Positions 16,283 to 24,012 of a DNA stretch of 27,163 nucleotides are shown here, one piece after another. Each line of letters starts with the position of its first letter. Position 1 is the stretch's first letter. The translations under genes were made by a program, and so were the position numbers. The notes beneath the pieces are model-generated. The model had not been told where the DNA came from. It saw nothing but the letters and a program-made list of their open reading frames with translations, and ran no database searches. This DNA comes from Maribacter sp. (lineage in GTDB: Bacteria > Bacteroidota > Bacteroidia > Flavobacteriales > Flavobacteriaceae): contig JAHHKH010000421.1 in assembly GCA_018679695.1 (NCBI GenBank), positions 1 to 27,163 on the forward strand. The letters run 5' to 3'.

Positions 16283-16702
16283 TTACTGAGTTTTTAAAAT
16301 TAATTCTCCCTTGTTATTGGACACCACTTTGGCCTTAGCCAAACCCAACTTTAATTGATCACCAACCGAATACCCATCACTTGGAGATAAAGTTTTACTT
16401 GATAAATATTGTCGGTCAGTATACATAATAATAGTGCTGCCCAAGCTAGGTATAACCCTATCTTCTTTTAATTCATACCTTCCCTGAAGCAGGCCAATAT
16501 AGAATTGGCAGTTCGGGAATTTCCCAAAAATCTGGTTGCCTTTCATTTTTTCAAAGGTGTTGAACAGCACCATTTGGGTAATGCCATCTGAAGTACCTTC
16601 GACAACCAAAATCACTTTGGTCTCCTTAGTGGTCTTAGACTGGCAATGGCCTAAAAACATGCTGGCTATAAAAAGTAACAGCGCACAACCTATTGATTTC
16701 AT
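16283..16702 (-). CDS. Small lipoprotein of unknown function
   Basis: This 139-residue protein has a lipoprotein signal (MKSIGCALLLFIASMFLGHC) with lipid-bearing Cys20. The mature part alternates short hydrophobic and charged stretches (KVILVVEGTSDGITQMVLFN, STIIMYTDRQYLSSKTLSPS, LKLGLAKAKVVSNNKGELIL), suggesting a small beta-rich domain. No catalytic motif or known family is visible. Its stop lies one base before the start of the next lipoprotein, so the two are probably translated together. It follows the 28-residue mini-protein gene by 31 bases in the same operon. The coding call is good, since signal, lipobox and tight spacing agree; the function is unknown. Confidence 0.75.
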   Translation of the reverse strand: MKSIGCALLLFIASMFLGHCQSKTTKETKVILVVEGTSDGITQMVLFNTFEKMKGNQIFGKFPNCQFYIGLLQGRYELKEDRVIPSLGSTIIMYTDRQYLSSKTLSPSDGYSVGDQLKLGLAKAKVVSNNKGELILKTQ

Positions 16703-16733
16703 GGTTTACCTATTTTTTGAATCATAGCGATTT

Positions 16734-16820
16734 CTAATCTTTGTCGTCCCCAAATCCAAAGGCATGGAGTACGAGGAGTAGTAATACCACAATGCGCAAT
16801 CTTACATTAACAATTTTCAT
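16734..16820 (-). CDS. 28-residue hydrophobic mini-protein
   Basis: The frame from ATG at 16820 to TAG at 16734-16736 reads MKIVNVRLRIVVLLLLVLHA, then FGFGDDKD. It has a basic start, a leucine/valine-rich core of about 13 residues and an acidic end. It could be a short membrane peptide, or a signal-like peptide releasing FGFGDDKD after HA. It lies 23 bases after the secreted-protein gene and 31 bases before the small lipoprotein gene, all on the minus strand. No family is recognised. Confidence 0.5.
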   Translation of the reverse strand: MKIVNVRLRIVVLLLLVLHAFGFGDDKD

Positions 16821-16843
16821 GGTTACATTTTTTGGTTAACTGC

Positions 16844-17572
16844 TTAGCCACTACAGCCCATGGCTTCCATTTCCTGTCCGATTTTTATAGTTTGGGGAAT
16901 TATATATCGTGGCCTAAAAAATTCAATCATATATTTTATAACATGGATCGGCGTATCAGGTGAGCCACCAAAAACGGATAGGTCCCCGGCATCCTGTTCT
17001 TGGACCCCATTAAAAAAACTATTTATAATGTACTGCAGCTTTAAAAGAATTGGATGACGTTTGTCACCAATCCATGGGTTATCACTAACCTCAGTAAATT
17101 GGTCAATGGCAGCCCAAAAATCATCGCCAATTGATTTCAATTGCTCGTCACTAAGGCGAGCCATCCCCTCCGGGCAATACATGATAGTGGTAGAGGTTGC
17201 CATGGCCAGGGCCTGCATGCCATAGGCATCGCATGCCGACATTGTAATATCGCCGACTTTGTGCTCATTTACCAGCTTCAAATACGCTTCTACATACAAA
17301 ACCATAAGTGCTGTGCATTTCAGGTATTTAGTGTCCAGCGCATTCAAAAGTTCTGCATTTTCCTTGTTTTTTTCCTCCCATGCCTCCTGCCATGCGGCGG
17401 CGGCTTCAGATTGGGCTTCCCCGTCTGCTTCGGCTTGCGCCTGATTACCCGCATTTTCTTGTGCTGCGGCCGCTTCCATAATTGCCCCTAAAATATTATC
17501 CTCCTGAGCCGTGGTCATGGGGCTGATTAAAAGTAGGAGCAGCAATACTATAATTGTTGTTGCTTTCATCAT
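16844..17572 (-). CDS. Secreted protein of unknown function, alanine-rich N-terminus
   Basis: Starting at ATG 17572, this is a 242-residue protein with a clean signal peptide, MMKATTIIVLLLLLLISPMT then TAQ, cleaved before EDN. An ATG at 17626 gives 18 more residues, but that start would place a poor leader before the signal peptide and lies upstream of an exact -7 promoter element (17597-17604), so I prefer 17572 or 17569. The mature part opens with an Ala/Gln/Glu-rich, coiled-coil-like stretch, followed by a helical region with four spaced cysteines (near KYLKCTALM, MSACDAYG, MYCPEGMARL and MEAMGCSG). No family is recognised. It is the first gene of the operon downstream of the hybrid two-component regulator and is predicted periplasmic. 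Confidence 0.8.
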   Translation of the reverse strand: MMKATTIIVLLLLLLISPMTTAQEDNILGAIMEAAAAQENAGNQAQAEADGEAQSEAAAAWQEAWEEKNKENAELLNALDTKYLKCTALMVLYVEAYLKLVNEHKVGDITMSACDAYGMQALAMATSTTIMYCPEGMARLSDEQLKSIGDDFWAAIDQFTEVSDNPWIGDKRHPILLKLQYIINSFFNGVQEQDAGDLSVFGGSPDTPIHVIKYMIEFFRPRYIIPQTIKIGQEMEAMGCSG

Positions 17573-17596
17573 ATAGCTTTCTAAGGGATTCTTAGC

Positions 17597-17661
17597 CAAA
17601 ACTATCCCAGTACAATACAATTGCATGCTACATATGTAACGAAGTGTGCAAGAAATGTAAC
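17597..17661 (-). promoter_or_regulatory. Promoter with paired ATGTAAC direct repeats
   Basis: On the minus strand TAGTTTTG (17597-17604) is an exact match to the Bacteroidota -7 element TAnnTTTG, 24 bases before the preferred start of the secreted-protein gene. No TTTG is found at the -33 position. Upstream are two identical ATGTAAC heptamers (plus-strand reading) at 17634-17640 and 17655-17661, repeated with a 21-bp period, two helical turns. A weak -33 with in-phase repeats just upstream fits activation by an AraC-type protein, and the gene next door encodes one. Confidence 0.5.
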
Positions 17662-17676
17662 TGCAAGGGGAAAATC

Positions 17677-20600
17677 CTAGTTAGGGGTGGTTCGTAGGTA
17701 TTCCGAAGGTGTTTTTTTGTAGGCTTCCTTAAAGCATTTGATAAAATAGGAAGGCGTATTAAAACCTACGGCATAGGCCACCTCGCTGACGGTGGCGTCC
17801 GAGGTCTTTAAAATATGGACGGCCTGTTTTAACCGTTGCGAACGAATAAATTCCGTAGTGCTCAAACCCGTGTAGGTCTGTAATTTTCGATGCAATTGCA
17901 TACGGCTCATCCCAACCATCTTACTAAATGTGGCCGCATTAAAGCTGGGTTCAGCTAATTTTTCATCCAAGAGCAGTTGTACTTTGTTCAAGAAGACTTC
18001 ATCGGTCGGGGTAATCGCAATATCCTTAACCTTTAATACCATTTCTTGACTATAGCGATTACGAAGTGCCCTCCTTGTACTAACAAGATTCTCGACACGT
18101 TTCTCTAAAATGCGCAGCTTAAAGGGTTTGGTGATAAAATCGTCGGCCCCGGACCTAAGGCCTTCCAATTCATTCTCCTCACCTATATGTGCAGTCAATA
18201 AAATAATAGGGATATGACTGGTTCGTTCATCATTCTTTAAGGTATTGCACAGTTCGATCCCGTCAGAGATTGGCATCCGCACATCGGAAATAATGATATC
18301 AGGGACCAATTCCAACGCTTTTTCTATACCCTTCAATCCGTTTTCCGCTGTATAAATACGATTATTTTTGCCCAGTTCCACTGCTATAAATTGTCTTACG
18401 TCTGCATGGTCCTCAACAATCAGGATAATCGGTAGGTCATCCTTTTTTTCAGGGGCCTTACTCTCCTTACCCCCATGATCGGCATTTTTAGAGGGCTGCG
18501 AATCCAACTTTGGGCTCTTGAATTCATGGACAGGAATAGCCCTATTTGTAAAAAAATCCTTTTTATAAGGTAGGTAAACCTTAAATACAATTATGTTTTC
18601 ATCGCCTTGTTCTACTTTGATTTCCCCGCCATACAACCTTACCAATTCTTTTACCAAGGACAGGCCCACCCCAGCGCCCGATGAAAATTCATCTTGCTGA
18701 TAAAACCTGGAAAACAAATTCTCCAAGGGCACATCAACAAGACTATTGGCAGTATTGCCAACGACCATTGCAACTTGCTCATCCACCTTGTGGGCCCTAA
18801 AATAACAACGCCCATTTTCTGGAGAATATTTCATGGCATTGGAAAGAAGGTTCATGGTGATTTTTTCAATAACATCCTCGTCATACCAGATACCATCCAT
18901 TGGTTCAATTTCGATAACATAGTCGATTTTGTTTGCTTCTGCCTGATACTCGAACGATGCAGCTATATTTCTGAGGAACAGGTCTAAATTGCCTTTTCTC
19001 AATTTTAATTTTAGTTTGCCATCATCAACTTTGGCCAAATCCAACAGCTGATCTACCAAGGAAAGCATACGACTGGTATTTCGTCGTATCATTGAAAAAT
19101 TGGTCAGATCGGCATTTGACAATCCCCCTTCCTCCAATTTAGACTCTATGGGTCCCGAAATCAAGGTTAATGGAGTCCTGAATTCGTGCGAAATATCAGT
19201 GTATAATTTTGATTTAAGCGTATTGAGTTCCTGTAGCTTTTTTGTTTCATCCTCCTTTAGGCGTAAATTCAATTGCATACGCCAGCGCCACTTGAAATAG
19301 CGGATTATTCCATATACCAGGCCTAATATTAGGAGGGCGTAAATAATCTTCGTCCATAAGGTCCAATACCAAGGTTGGGCAACAGTAAATAAGAAAGAAA
19401 TGGGTCGCTCATTCCAAACCCCATCATAATTACTTGATTTTACCTGAAAAGTATAATCATTAGGGGGTAGTTGGGAATAACGCACGGCGTTAGTATTGCC
19501 TGCCGATATCCAATCCTCATCATAGTTTACCAATCGATACTGGTATTCATTTTTTTCCGGCAATGAAAATTGCAAACTTGAAAAACTGAAGGAGAGTGTA
19601 TTTTGATTATAATTCAATCTAGTTCCGTCAACCAAAGGTTGTACTTTCCCATTTACCTCAAAACCTGTAATTGCGGTTTTGGGTAATATTTGGTTTTCCC
19701 TAATGTTATCAGGGCGAAACCAATAGAAACCTTCCAATCCCCCAAAATACAGATTGCCTTCTTGATCTATATGATAGGCCCCAGTATTGAACTCCGTAGC
19801 CAAGCCGTCATAATTACTGTAATTAACTACAATTGGTGCTTTTGAAAGTTCTTCGTTGGGTATAAATTTGGTGATCCCTTTGTTAGTGCTTAACCAAAGA
19901 TTCGCTTCAGAATCGGGCAAAATTGCATAAATAACGTTATTGGCCAAGCCATTGGCTGTAGTGAACTGATAAGACTTTTCATTGGTTGTATCCAATGCGT
20001 TCAAACCACCTCCATTGGTACCGATCCAAAGTATCCCGTTTGGGGCTGCGTACAATGATTTAATACTGTTGCCATTAAAAAACCCATCATTCAGATTTTT
20101 ATAAAAGCGTTTGAAAGTATGATCTGAAAGGTTAAACCGGGCAAGCCCACTTTCTTCCGTTCCAATCCATAAATAACCTTGATTATCTTCAGTGATTACG
20201 CGAATATTATTACTGGGAAGTGAATTTTTAAATTGGGGATCAGCTTTAAACTTATTGATTTCCCCTCTGTTCTTGTCAAACTGAATAAGTCCGTTTTCCC
20301 TAGTTCCCAGCCAGATATTATTCTTGCTGTCCTTAAAAATGTCCCATACCGTATGGGCAGAGAGCTGTATTTTGGAGGTATTGTTAAAGGAAATAAAATC
20401 CCCGTTTTTATTTCTGAGGATAAGACCATCCTCTTGGGTCCCTATCCAAAGATCGTCTTCTTCATCCAAGAGCAAACTCATTATCCTATTTGAGGAAATT
20501 CCATTCTTGTCAGCTGCCCCAGCCGTGAAGGTTTGCCAACTATTGTTTTCAGGTTCATATTTGGTTAGACCCTTCCCTGATGTTCCTATCCAGACTGAGC

Positions 20601-21717
20601 CCTGTTTGTCTGTCGTTATTGAGCGTACGACGTCGATATTTATTCCTTCAGGGGTCTGATAGTTGGTAAATGAGTTGAATTTTTCGAGATACTCATCGTA
20701 AAAACTAATCCCCCCACCGTCGGTACCAAACCAGAGCGTCCCATTATTATCTTCATAAATACATAGGATATCATTGTAGTGTAGGGCCCTTGGGTTATTC
20801 TTATTAGCCCTAAAATGCGAAATTTTGTTTTGATCAAAGTCGATCAAATACAACCCACGACCATAGGTTGCCAACCATAACCTTCCCTTTTTATCTAAAT
20901 GGATATCAATAATATTAAGGTTCAACGGAAGTGGATCTGTAAATGTCAGGTCAGATATGCGATGAAGAATCTTCTCTTGTGTATCCCTATAATAAAGCCC
21001 GTCTCCAAAAGTAGAAATCCATTGCCTGCCTTGTTTATCAATGGCCACATGACTAAAATTTTCATTGATAGCCTCATTATAGTTATCCTTGAAATCCAAA
21101 AAGGAAAAGTCTTTTGCTTCTTTGTTGAATTCAATAAGTAGTCCTTTGGTGGCTATAGTAATATTCCCTTTTGCAATCTCTGATATGTTATAAATGGGTC
21201 CGGTAATCTCATTGGCATCTAATACTTTTATTGGGCTCCCAATTTTGGGATTATAGCTATATAGTCCGCTAGAATAAGTGCCAATCCAATAATTTAGGTC
21301 CGAATCTTGAAAAATGACGCTCACATCATCAAAACCTTTGAATAGTTCAAATTCATTTCTTTGTGGATTAAACCCATATAATTTCTTGTCGATAGGTATC
21401 GCCCAAAGCCCTCCTTGCTTATCATGATAAATTTTGCCCAAGCTGCTGTAATTGGCTTTAGTGATATCCAAAAATTTTAAAGAATAACTACTGAATTCCC
21501 TTCCATCATACTTATTCAGACCGTCTTGGGTGGCAATCCACAAATATCCCGTACTGTCTTGGGTTATGGAAATTGCGCTATTCTGGGAGAGCCCATCTTT
21601 GACTGATAATTGTCTAAAAGTTATTTGATCTTGGGAATAAACGAATTGTAGCACTATGAGGCACGTAACCCATATCATACATTTTGCAGTCCCTTTTATG
21701 AACCCATTTGCTCCCAT
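17677..21717 (-). CDS. Hybrid two-component system regulator (propeller sensor, histidine kinase, receiver, AraC HTH)
   Basis: This single 1346-residue protein senses a periplasmic signal and regulates transcription. After a signal peptide or anchor (about 8-28) come two-component regulator propeller repeats with recurring LWIGT/LWLAT motifs to about 660, then a Y_Y_Y domain (about 690-780). One transmembrane segment is at about 784-806. The kinase core has H844 in DISHEFRTPL and the N-box NLLSNAMKYSP (N956, N960). The receiver has D1145 in IIISDVRMP and K1197, and an AraC-type helix-turn-helix pair fills about 1240-1346. The usual DxGxG adenine-binding box is replaced by VVGNTANSL near 985-993. 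Such regulators usually control glycan-utilisation loci, yet no SusC/SusD pair is near. It lies upstream of the exported-protein operon on the same strand and may control it. Confidence 0.95.
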   Translation of the reverse strand: MGANGFIKGTAKCMIWVTCLIVLQFVYSQDQITFRQLSVKDGLSQNSAISITQDSTGYLWIATQDGLNKYDGREFSSYSLKFLDITKANYSSLGKIYHDKQGGLWAIPIDKKLYGFNPQRNEFELFKGFDDVSVIFQDSDLNYWIGTYSSGLYSYNPKIGSPIKVLDANEITGPIYNISEIAKGNITIATKGLLIEFNKEAKDFSFLDFKDNYNEAINENFSHVAIDKQGRQWISTFGDGLYYRDTQEKILHRISDLTFTDPLPLNLNIIDIHLDKKGRLWLATYGRGLYLIDFDQNKISHFRANKNNPRALHYNDILCIYEDNNGTLWFGTDGGGISFYDEYLEKFNSFTNYQTPEGINIDVVRSITTDKQGSVWIGTSGKGLTKYEPENNSWQTFTAGAADKNGISSNRIMSLLLDEEDDLWIGTQEDGLILRNKNGDFISFNNTSKIQLSAHTVWDIFKDSKNNIWLGTRENGLIQFDKNRGEINKFKADPQFKNSLPSNNIRVITEDNQGYLWIGTEESGLARFNLSDHTFKRFYKNLNDGFFNGNSIKSLYAAPNGILWIGTNGGGLNALDTTNEKSYQFTTANGLANNVIYAILPDSEANLWLSTNKGITKFIPNEELSKAPIVVNYSNYDGLATEFNTGAYHIDQEGNLYFGGLEGFYWFRPDNIRENQILPKTAITGFEVNGKVQPLVDGTRLNYNQNTLSFSFSSLQFSLPEKNEYQYRLVNYDEDWISAGNTNAVRYSQLPPNDYTFQVKSSNYDGVWNERPISFLFTVAQPWYWTLWTKIIYALLILGLVYGIIRYFKWRWRMQLNLRLKEDETKKLQELNTLKSKLYTDISHEFRTPLTLISGPIESKLEEGGLSNADLTNFSMIRRNTSRMLSLVDQLLDLAKVDDGKLKLKLRKGNLDLFLRNIAASFEYQAEANKIDYVIEIEPMDGIWYDEDVIEKITMNLLSNAMKYSPENGRCYFRAHKVDEQVAMVVGNTANSLVDVPLENLFSRFYQQDEFSSGAGVGLSLVKELVRLYGGEIKVEQGDENIIVFKVYLPYKKDFFTNRAIPVHEFKSPKLDSQPSKNADHGGKESKAPEKKDDLPIILIVEDHADVRQFIAVELGKNNRIYTAENGLKGIEKALELVPDIIISDVRMPISDGIELCNTLKNDERTSHIPIILLTAHIGEENELEGLRSGADDFITKPFKLRILEKRVENLVSTRRALRNRYSQEMVLKVKDIAITPTDEVFLNKVQLLLDEKLAEPSFNAATFSKMVGMSRMQLHRKLQTYTGLSTTEFIRSQRLKQAVHILKTSDATVSEVAYAVGFNTPSYFIKCFKEAYKKTPSEYLRTTPN

Positions 21718-21805
21718 ATCACTATTAAGACCATTTTACCTGTTTAAGTTACAGTATTTGGCCAAAACAATATCGTCAAACTCGAAAAAGTGATTGATTA
21801 AAAAA

Positions 21806-21827
21806 GCCAGAACATAGAGGTTCTGGC
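21806..21827 (-). terminator. Intrinsic terminator upstream of the hybrid regulator
   Basis: GCCAGAAC (21806-21813) and GTTCTGGC (21820-21827) form an 8-bp perfect stem with a 6-base loop. Only the minus strand has the T-tract after it, so it stops minus-strand transcripts, 88 bases before the regulator start codon. It ends either the structured RNA at 21832-22044 or read-through from the 182-residue protein gene. Confidence 0.75.
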
Positions 21828-21831
21828 ATCT

Positions 21832-22044
21832 GATGAAAAAGACAAAATGTTTGAATACTGCCAAACTTGTACGGCCCTCCGATGCTCAAAATCAATTCGT
21901 ACTGCATTTTGTGCTGATCCAGGTAGTTCCCCCGAAACCTATAATCGAGCTTCACACCAAAACCAACAAGTTGGTTAGGTGTCAATTTGCAGCATTTCAT
22001 CGGAAAGGCCCGTTACAAGAACAGTTTCACGTTTTTTTGACGTG
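21832..22044 (-). ncRNA. Candidate structured RNA (small RNA or regulatory leader)
   Basis: This block is visibly richer in G+C than its very AT-rich flanks and folds by hand into a closed multibranch structure on the minus strand. P1: 21995-22001 pairs with 21832-21838. P2: 21984-21994 pairs with 21856-21867 with one bulge (11 pairs). Hairpin P3 is 21954-21982 (ACACC/GGTGT and ACCAAC/GTTGGT). Hairpin P4 is 21920-21941 (CAGGT/ACCTA, TTC/GAA). Hairpin P5 pairs 21869-21873 with 21898-21902. P3 starts two bases inside P2, and P5 abuts the P2 strand directly. A further hairpin, CACGT/ACGTG, is at 22028-22044. A terminator follows at 21806-21827. It matches no riboswitch or housekeeping RNA I know. 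A 74-codon frame overlaps it but runs through the terminator and resembles no known protein. Confidence 0.42.
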
Positions 22045-22206
22045 TTCCTAATGAGCCGTACCTTTTTGAATGGCAGTTTTTATATCACAAACCCATATTT
22101 CAAAAAAAAATACAAGTTTTATGTTCTTTTCTTACAAGGGGGATTTATTATAAAAATAAAAAAATTTCGAACAAAGGCATTATTTTTCAGCACTTTATCC
22201 TAGTTT

Positions 22207-22755
22207 TCAAGGGCTTTTGACCGCATGAAATTCCCCTTTAATTAGTATTCTTTCACCCGTATTACTCGCAAAGGCTATATTAATATTGCCTCGTACATCA
22301 TTTTTAGTAATCTGTTGAACAACCACTGCCCCCTTATCGCTAAAAAATGGTTGTTCACTTAATGCATTTATATTTACATAACCGAAGACACCCTCGGACC
22401 GATTTAAAAATCCTTCGATATTTTCAGTTACATGATACTTGCCTGTTTTAAATGTCTGTAATTGGTTATGTTTTGAAATAATTATTTTTATTGCATGTGA
22501 CTCCATACCCTCCTGGTTCAAAAACTCAAGTGATAAGGAAGCGTATGATATTCCCTCAATGGTTGACTCAGTAGAAGTTCCAAAAAAGACTTTGCCCTGC
22601 AATGATTCCTCTAAGGCCCCTGTAGCACTAAAATAGTAGTTGCCTTTGTGATTATCGACCAATTCAATTGGAACTACTTCCGCGTTCGAGATGAATAAAA
22701 GCGGTACCAGTATCCAAAATCCAACCTTCAACGACTTAATAATATAATGATACAT
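22207..22755 (-). CDS. Exported protein of unknown function
   Basis: This 182-residue protein has an N-terminal signal sequence (MYHYIIKSLKVGFWILVPLL, then FISNA) with likely cleavage near residue 25. There is no lipobox. The mature part is rich in beta-type alternation (GNYYFSATGALEESLQGKVF, YASLSLEFLN, GNINIAFASNTGERILIKGE) and contains no cysteine, so it is probably a small periplasmic or surface beta-fold protein. I recognise no family. It follows the 45-residue peptide gene by 39 bases on the same strand. No terminator is visible directly after its stop, so transcripts may run on into the structured block ending at 21806. Confidence 0.72.
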   Translation of the reverse strand: MYHYIIKSLKVGFWILVPLLFISNAEVVPIELVDNHKGNYYFSATGALEESLQGKVFFGTSTESTIEGISYASLSLEFLNQEGMESHAIKIIISKHNQLQTFKTGKYHVTENIEGFLNRSEGVFGYVNINALSEQPFFSDKGAVVVQQITKNDVRGNINIAFASNTGERILIKGEFHAVKSP

Positions 22756-22794
22756 GGTCAGTGTTTATTTCTATTTTCAATTTCTTAAAATTTA

Positions 22795-22932
22795 CTATTG
22801 CCCAATGCTACTAGCAATTTTCCCACTAAGAAGCAAGTCTTGATTTGGAGCAATTTCTCCCTCCTTATGCATTAAGACCGAAATAATCAATGCAAGCACT
22901 AACAAAGCAAACATTAGAATACATTTTTTCAT
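22795..22932 (-). CDS. 45-residue membrane or secreted peptide
   Basis: The frame from ATG at 22932 to TAG at 22795-22797 encodes MKKCILMFALLVLALIISVL, then a 25-residue polar tail (MHKEGEIAPNQDLLLSGKIA, SSIGQ). Two lysines, a hydrophobic core and a polar tail make a convincing signal-anchor. It is the first gene of a minus-strand pair with the 182-residue exported protein and is divergent from the LytTR regulator. No family is recognised. Confidence 0.6.
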   Translation of the reverse strand: MKKCILMFALLVLALIISVLMHKEGEIAPNQDLLLSGKIASSIGQ

Positions 22933-23271
22933 AATCTTGTTTTTAATTCCTATCAGTTAATACAATTGATATGTGGGGGGAAACAAAAACACCATTTTAT
23001 AACACTAATTTATTTCAAGCAGTCTCGATAAAAATTACTTTATGTATAAATGGTTGAAAAATGTGTATAATTGACAATTTGAAAACTCATGACCTTCTTT
23101 TAGTGTATGAATTGTAAGATTTTACTTAAATAATGGAAGAAAGCATGGATCCAAACGGGCTTTAATTAAATACACACCAATCATACTTAAATTACTTCCA
23201 TTGACACAAATTAATTAGAATACTCCCTACTTAATTTTAAATTTGATTAACTTACTATACGACTATTCGAT
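22933..23271. promoter_or_regulatory. Divergent control region between the peptide operon and the LytTR regulator
   Basis: On the plus strand TAAATTTG (23238-23245) is an exact TAnnTTTG element 26 bases before the regulator start, without a good TTTG at -33. Upstream, TACTTAAWT occurs three times, at 23123-23131, 23184-23192 and 23228-23236. AATGGAAG (23132-23139) and CTTCCATT (23195-23202) are inverted copies. These could be sites for the LytTR protein itself, although spacing differs from well-known LytTR repeats. No gene is seen within the region. Confidence 0.35.
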
Positions 23272-24006
23272 ATGTTAGAAGCCGTAATTGTTGACGATGA
23301 GATAAAAGCACTCCAGAGTCTATCATGGGAGCTGACCAATTTTAGCAATGAAATCAAGGTCAATGCGTCCTTTACAGACCCTTTTGAGGCTTTGGAATAT
23401 TTAGGGAAAAATACACCCGATTGTCTTTTCTTGGATATAGAAATGCCAACAATGGATGGGTTTCAATTCATTCAAAAACTAACCAACAAGAATTTTCCGG
23501 TGGTGATCACAACGGCTTATAACCAATATGCGATCAAAGCCTTAAAAAATGAGGCTATAGATTATCTTTTAAAACCAATCGATACCGATGACCTCAAAGA
23601 CACTATTGTTAAAATCAAAAAGTACAATTCACGAAATTATACCTCGGAACGATTGGAAAAGATCCTCTTGAATTTCAATGCCAACGCCCTCAATAAAAAA
23701 ATCACTTTTAATACCGATGGCAAACTTCTTTTTTTGGAAAGTGACGAGATTTTATATGCCGAGTCTGACGGGAATTATAGTACCATTTATCTTGCCGATG
23801 GAAATAAGATAGTGCTCACCAAGAAATTAAAGGAAGTGAATGATCTCTTACCTAATGATTCGTTTTTCAGAATCCACAATTCATATATAATCAATCTCCA
23901 CAAGATAAAGGAGTTCTTAAAAACCGATGGTTATGTAGTTCTTAGATCAAATCATAAGATTCCCGTTTCTAGGCAAAAAAAATCGGATTTCCTGGATATG
24001 ATATAA
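23272..24006 (+). CDS. LytTR-family response regulator
   Basis: This 244-residue regulator has an N-terminal receiver with acidic pocket D8 and D9 (VIVDDE), phosphoacceptor D55 (CLFLDIEMP) and K101 (DYLLKPID). A LytTR DNA-binding domain fills about 140-244, with the diagnostic KLLFLESDEILYAESDGNYS and FFRIHNSYIINLHKI stretches. It binds DNA through a beta-type fold, and phosphorylation by the adjacent kinase should control it. The kinase gene starts 6 bases after its stop (or 51, with the preferred downstream ATG), so the two form an operon. The divergent peptide operon is a natural candidate target. Targets elsewhere cannot be judged from this window. Confidence 0.95.
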   Translation: MLEAVIVDDEIKALQSLSWELTNFSNEIKVNASFTDPFEALEYLGKNTPDCLFLDIEMPTMDGFQFIQKLTNKNFPVVITTAYNQYAIKALKNEAIDYLLKPIDTDDLKDTIVKIKKYNSRNYTSERLEKILLNFNANALNKKITFNTDGKLLFLESDEILYAESDGNYSTIYLADGNKIVLTKKLKEVNDLLPNDSFFRIHNSYIINLHKIKEFLKTDGYVVLRSNHKIPVSRQKKSDFLDMI

Positions 24007-24012
24007 TCCCTA

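Noticed and set aside
17573..17626. 18-codon N-terminal extension of the secreted protein
   Set aside because: It precedes a complete signal peptide and overlaps an exact -7 promoter element, so translation most likely begins at 17572 or 17569.
21776..22000. 74-codon minus-strand frame over the structured block
   Set aside because: It reads through the terminator hairpin, has no signal or family resemblance and coincides with dense RNA pairing; kept only as an alternative explanation.
21832..22001. TPP riboswitch suggested by an ACCTGGATCAGCAC segment
   Set aside because: The required CTGAGA element and the downstream conserved GC-rich half are absent, and the stem order does not fit.
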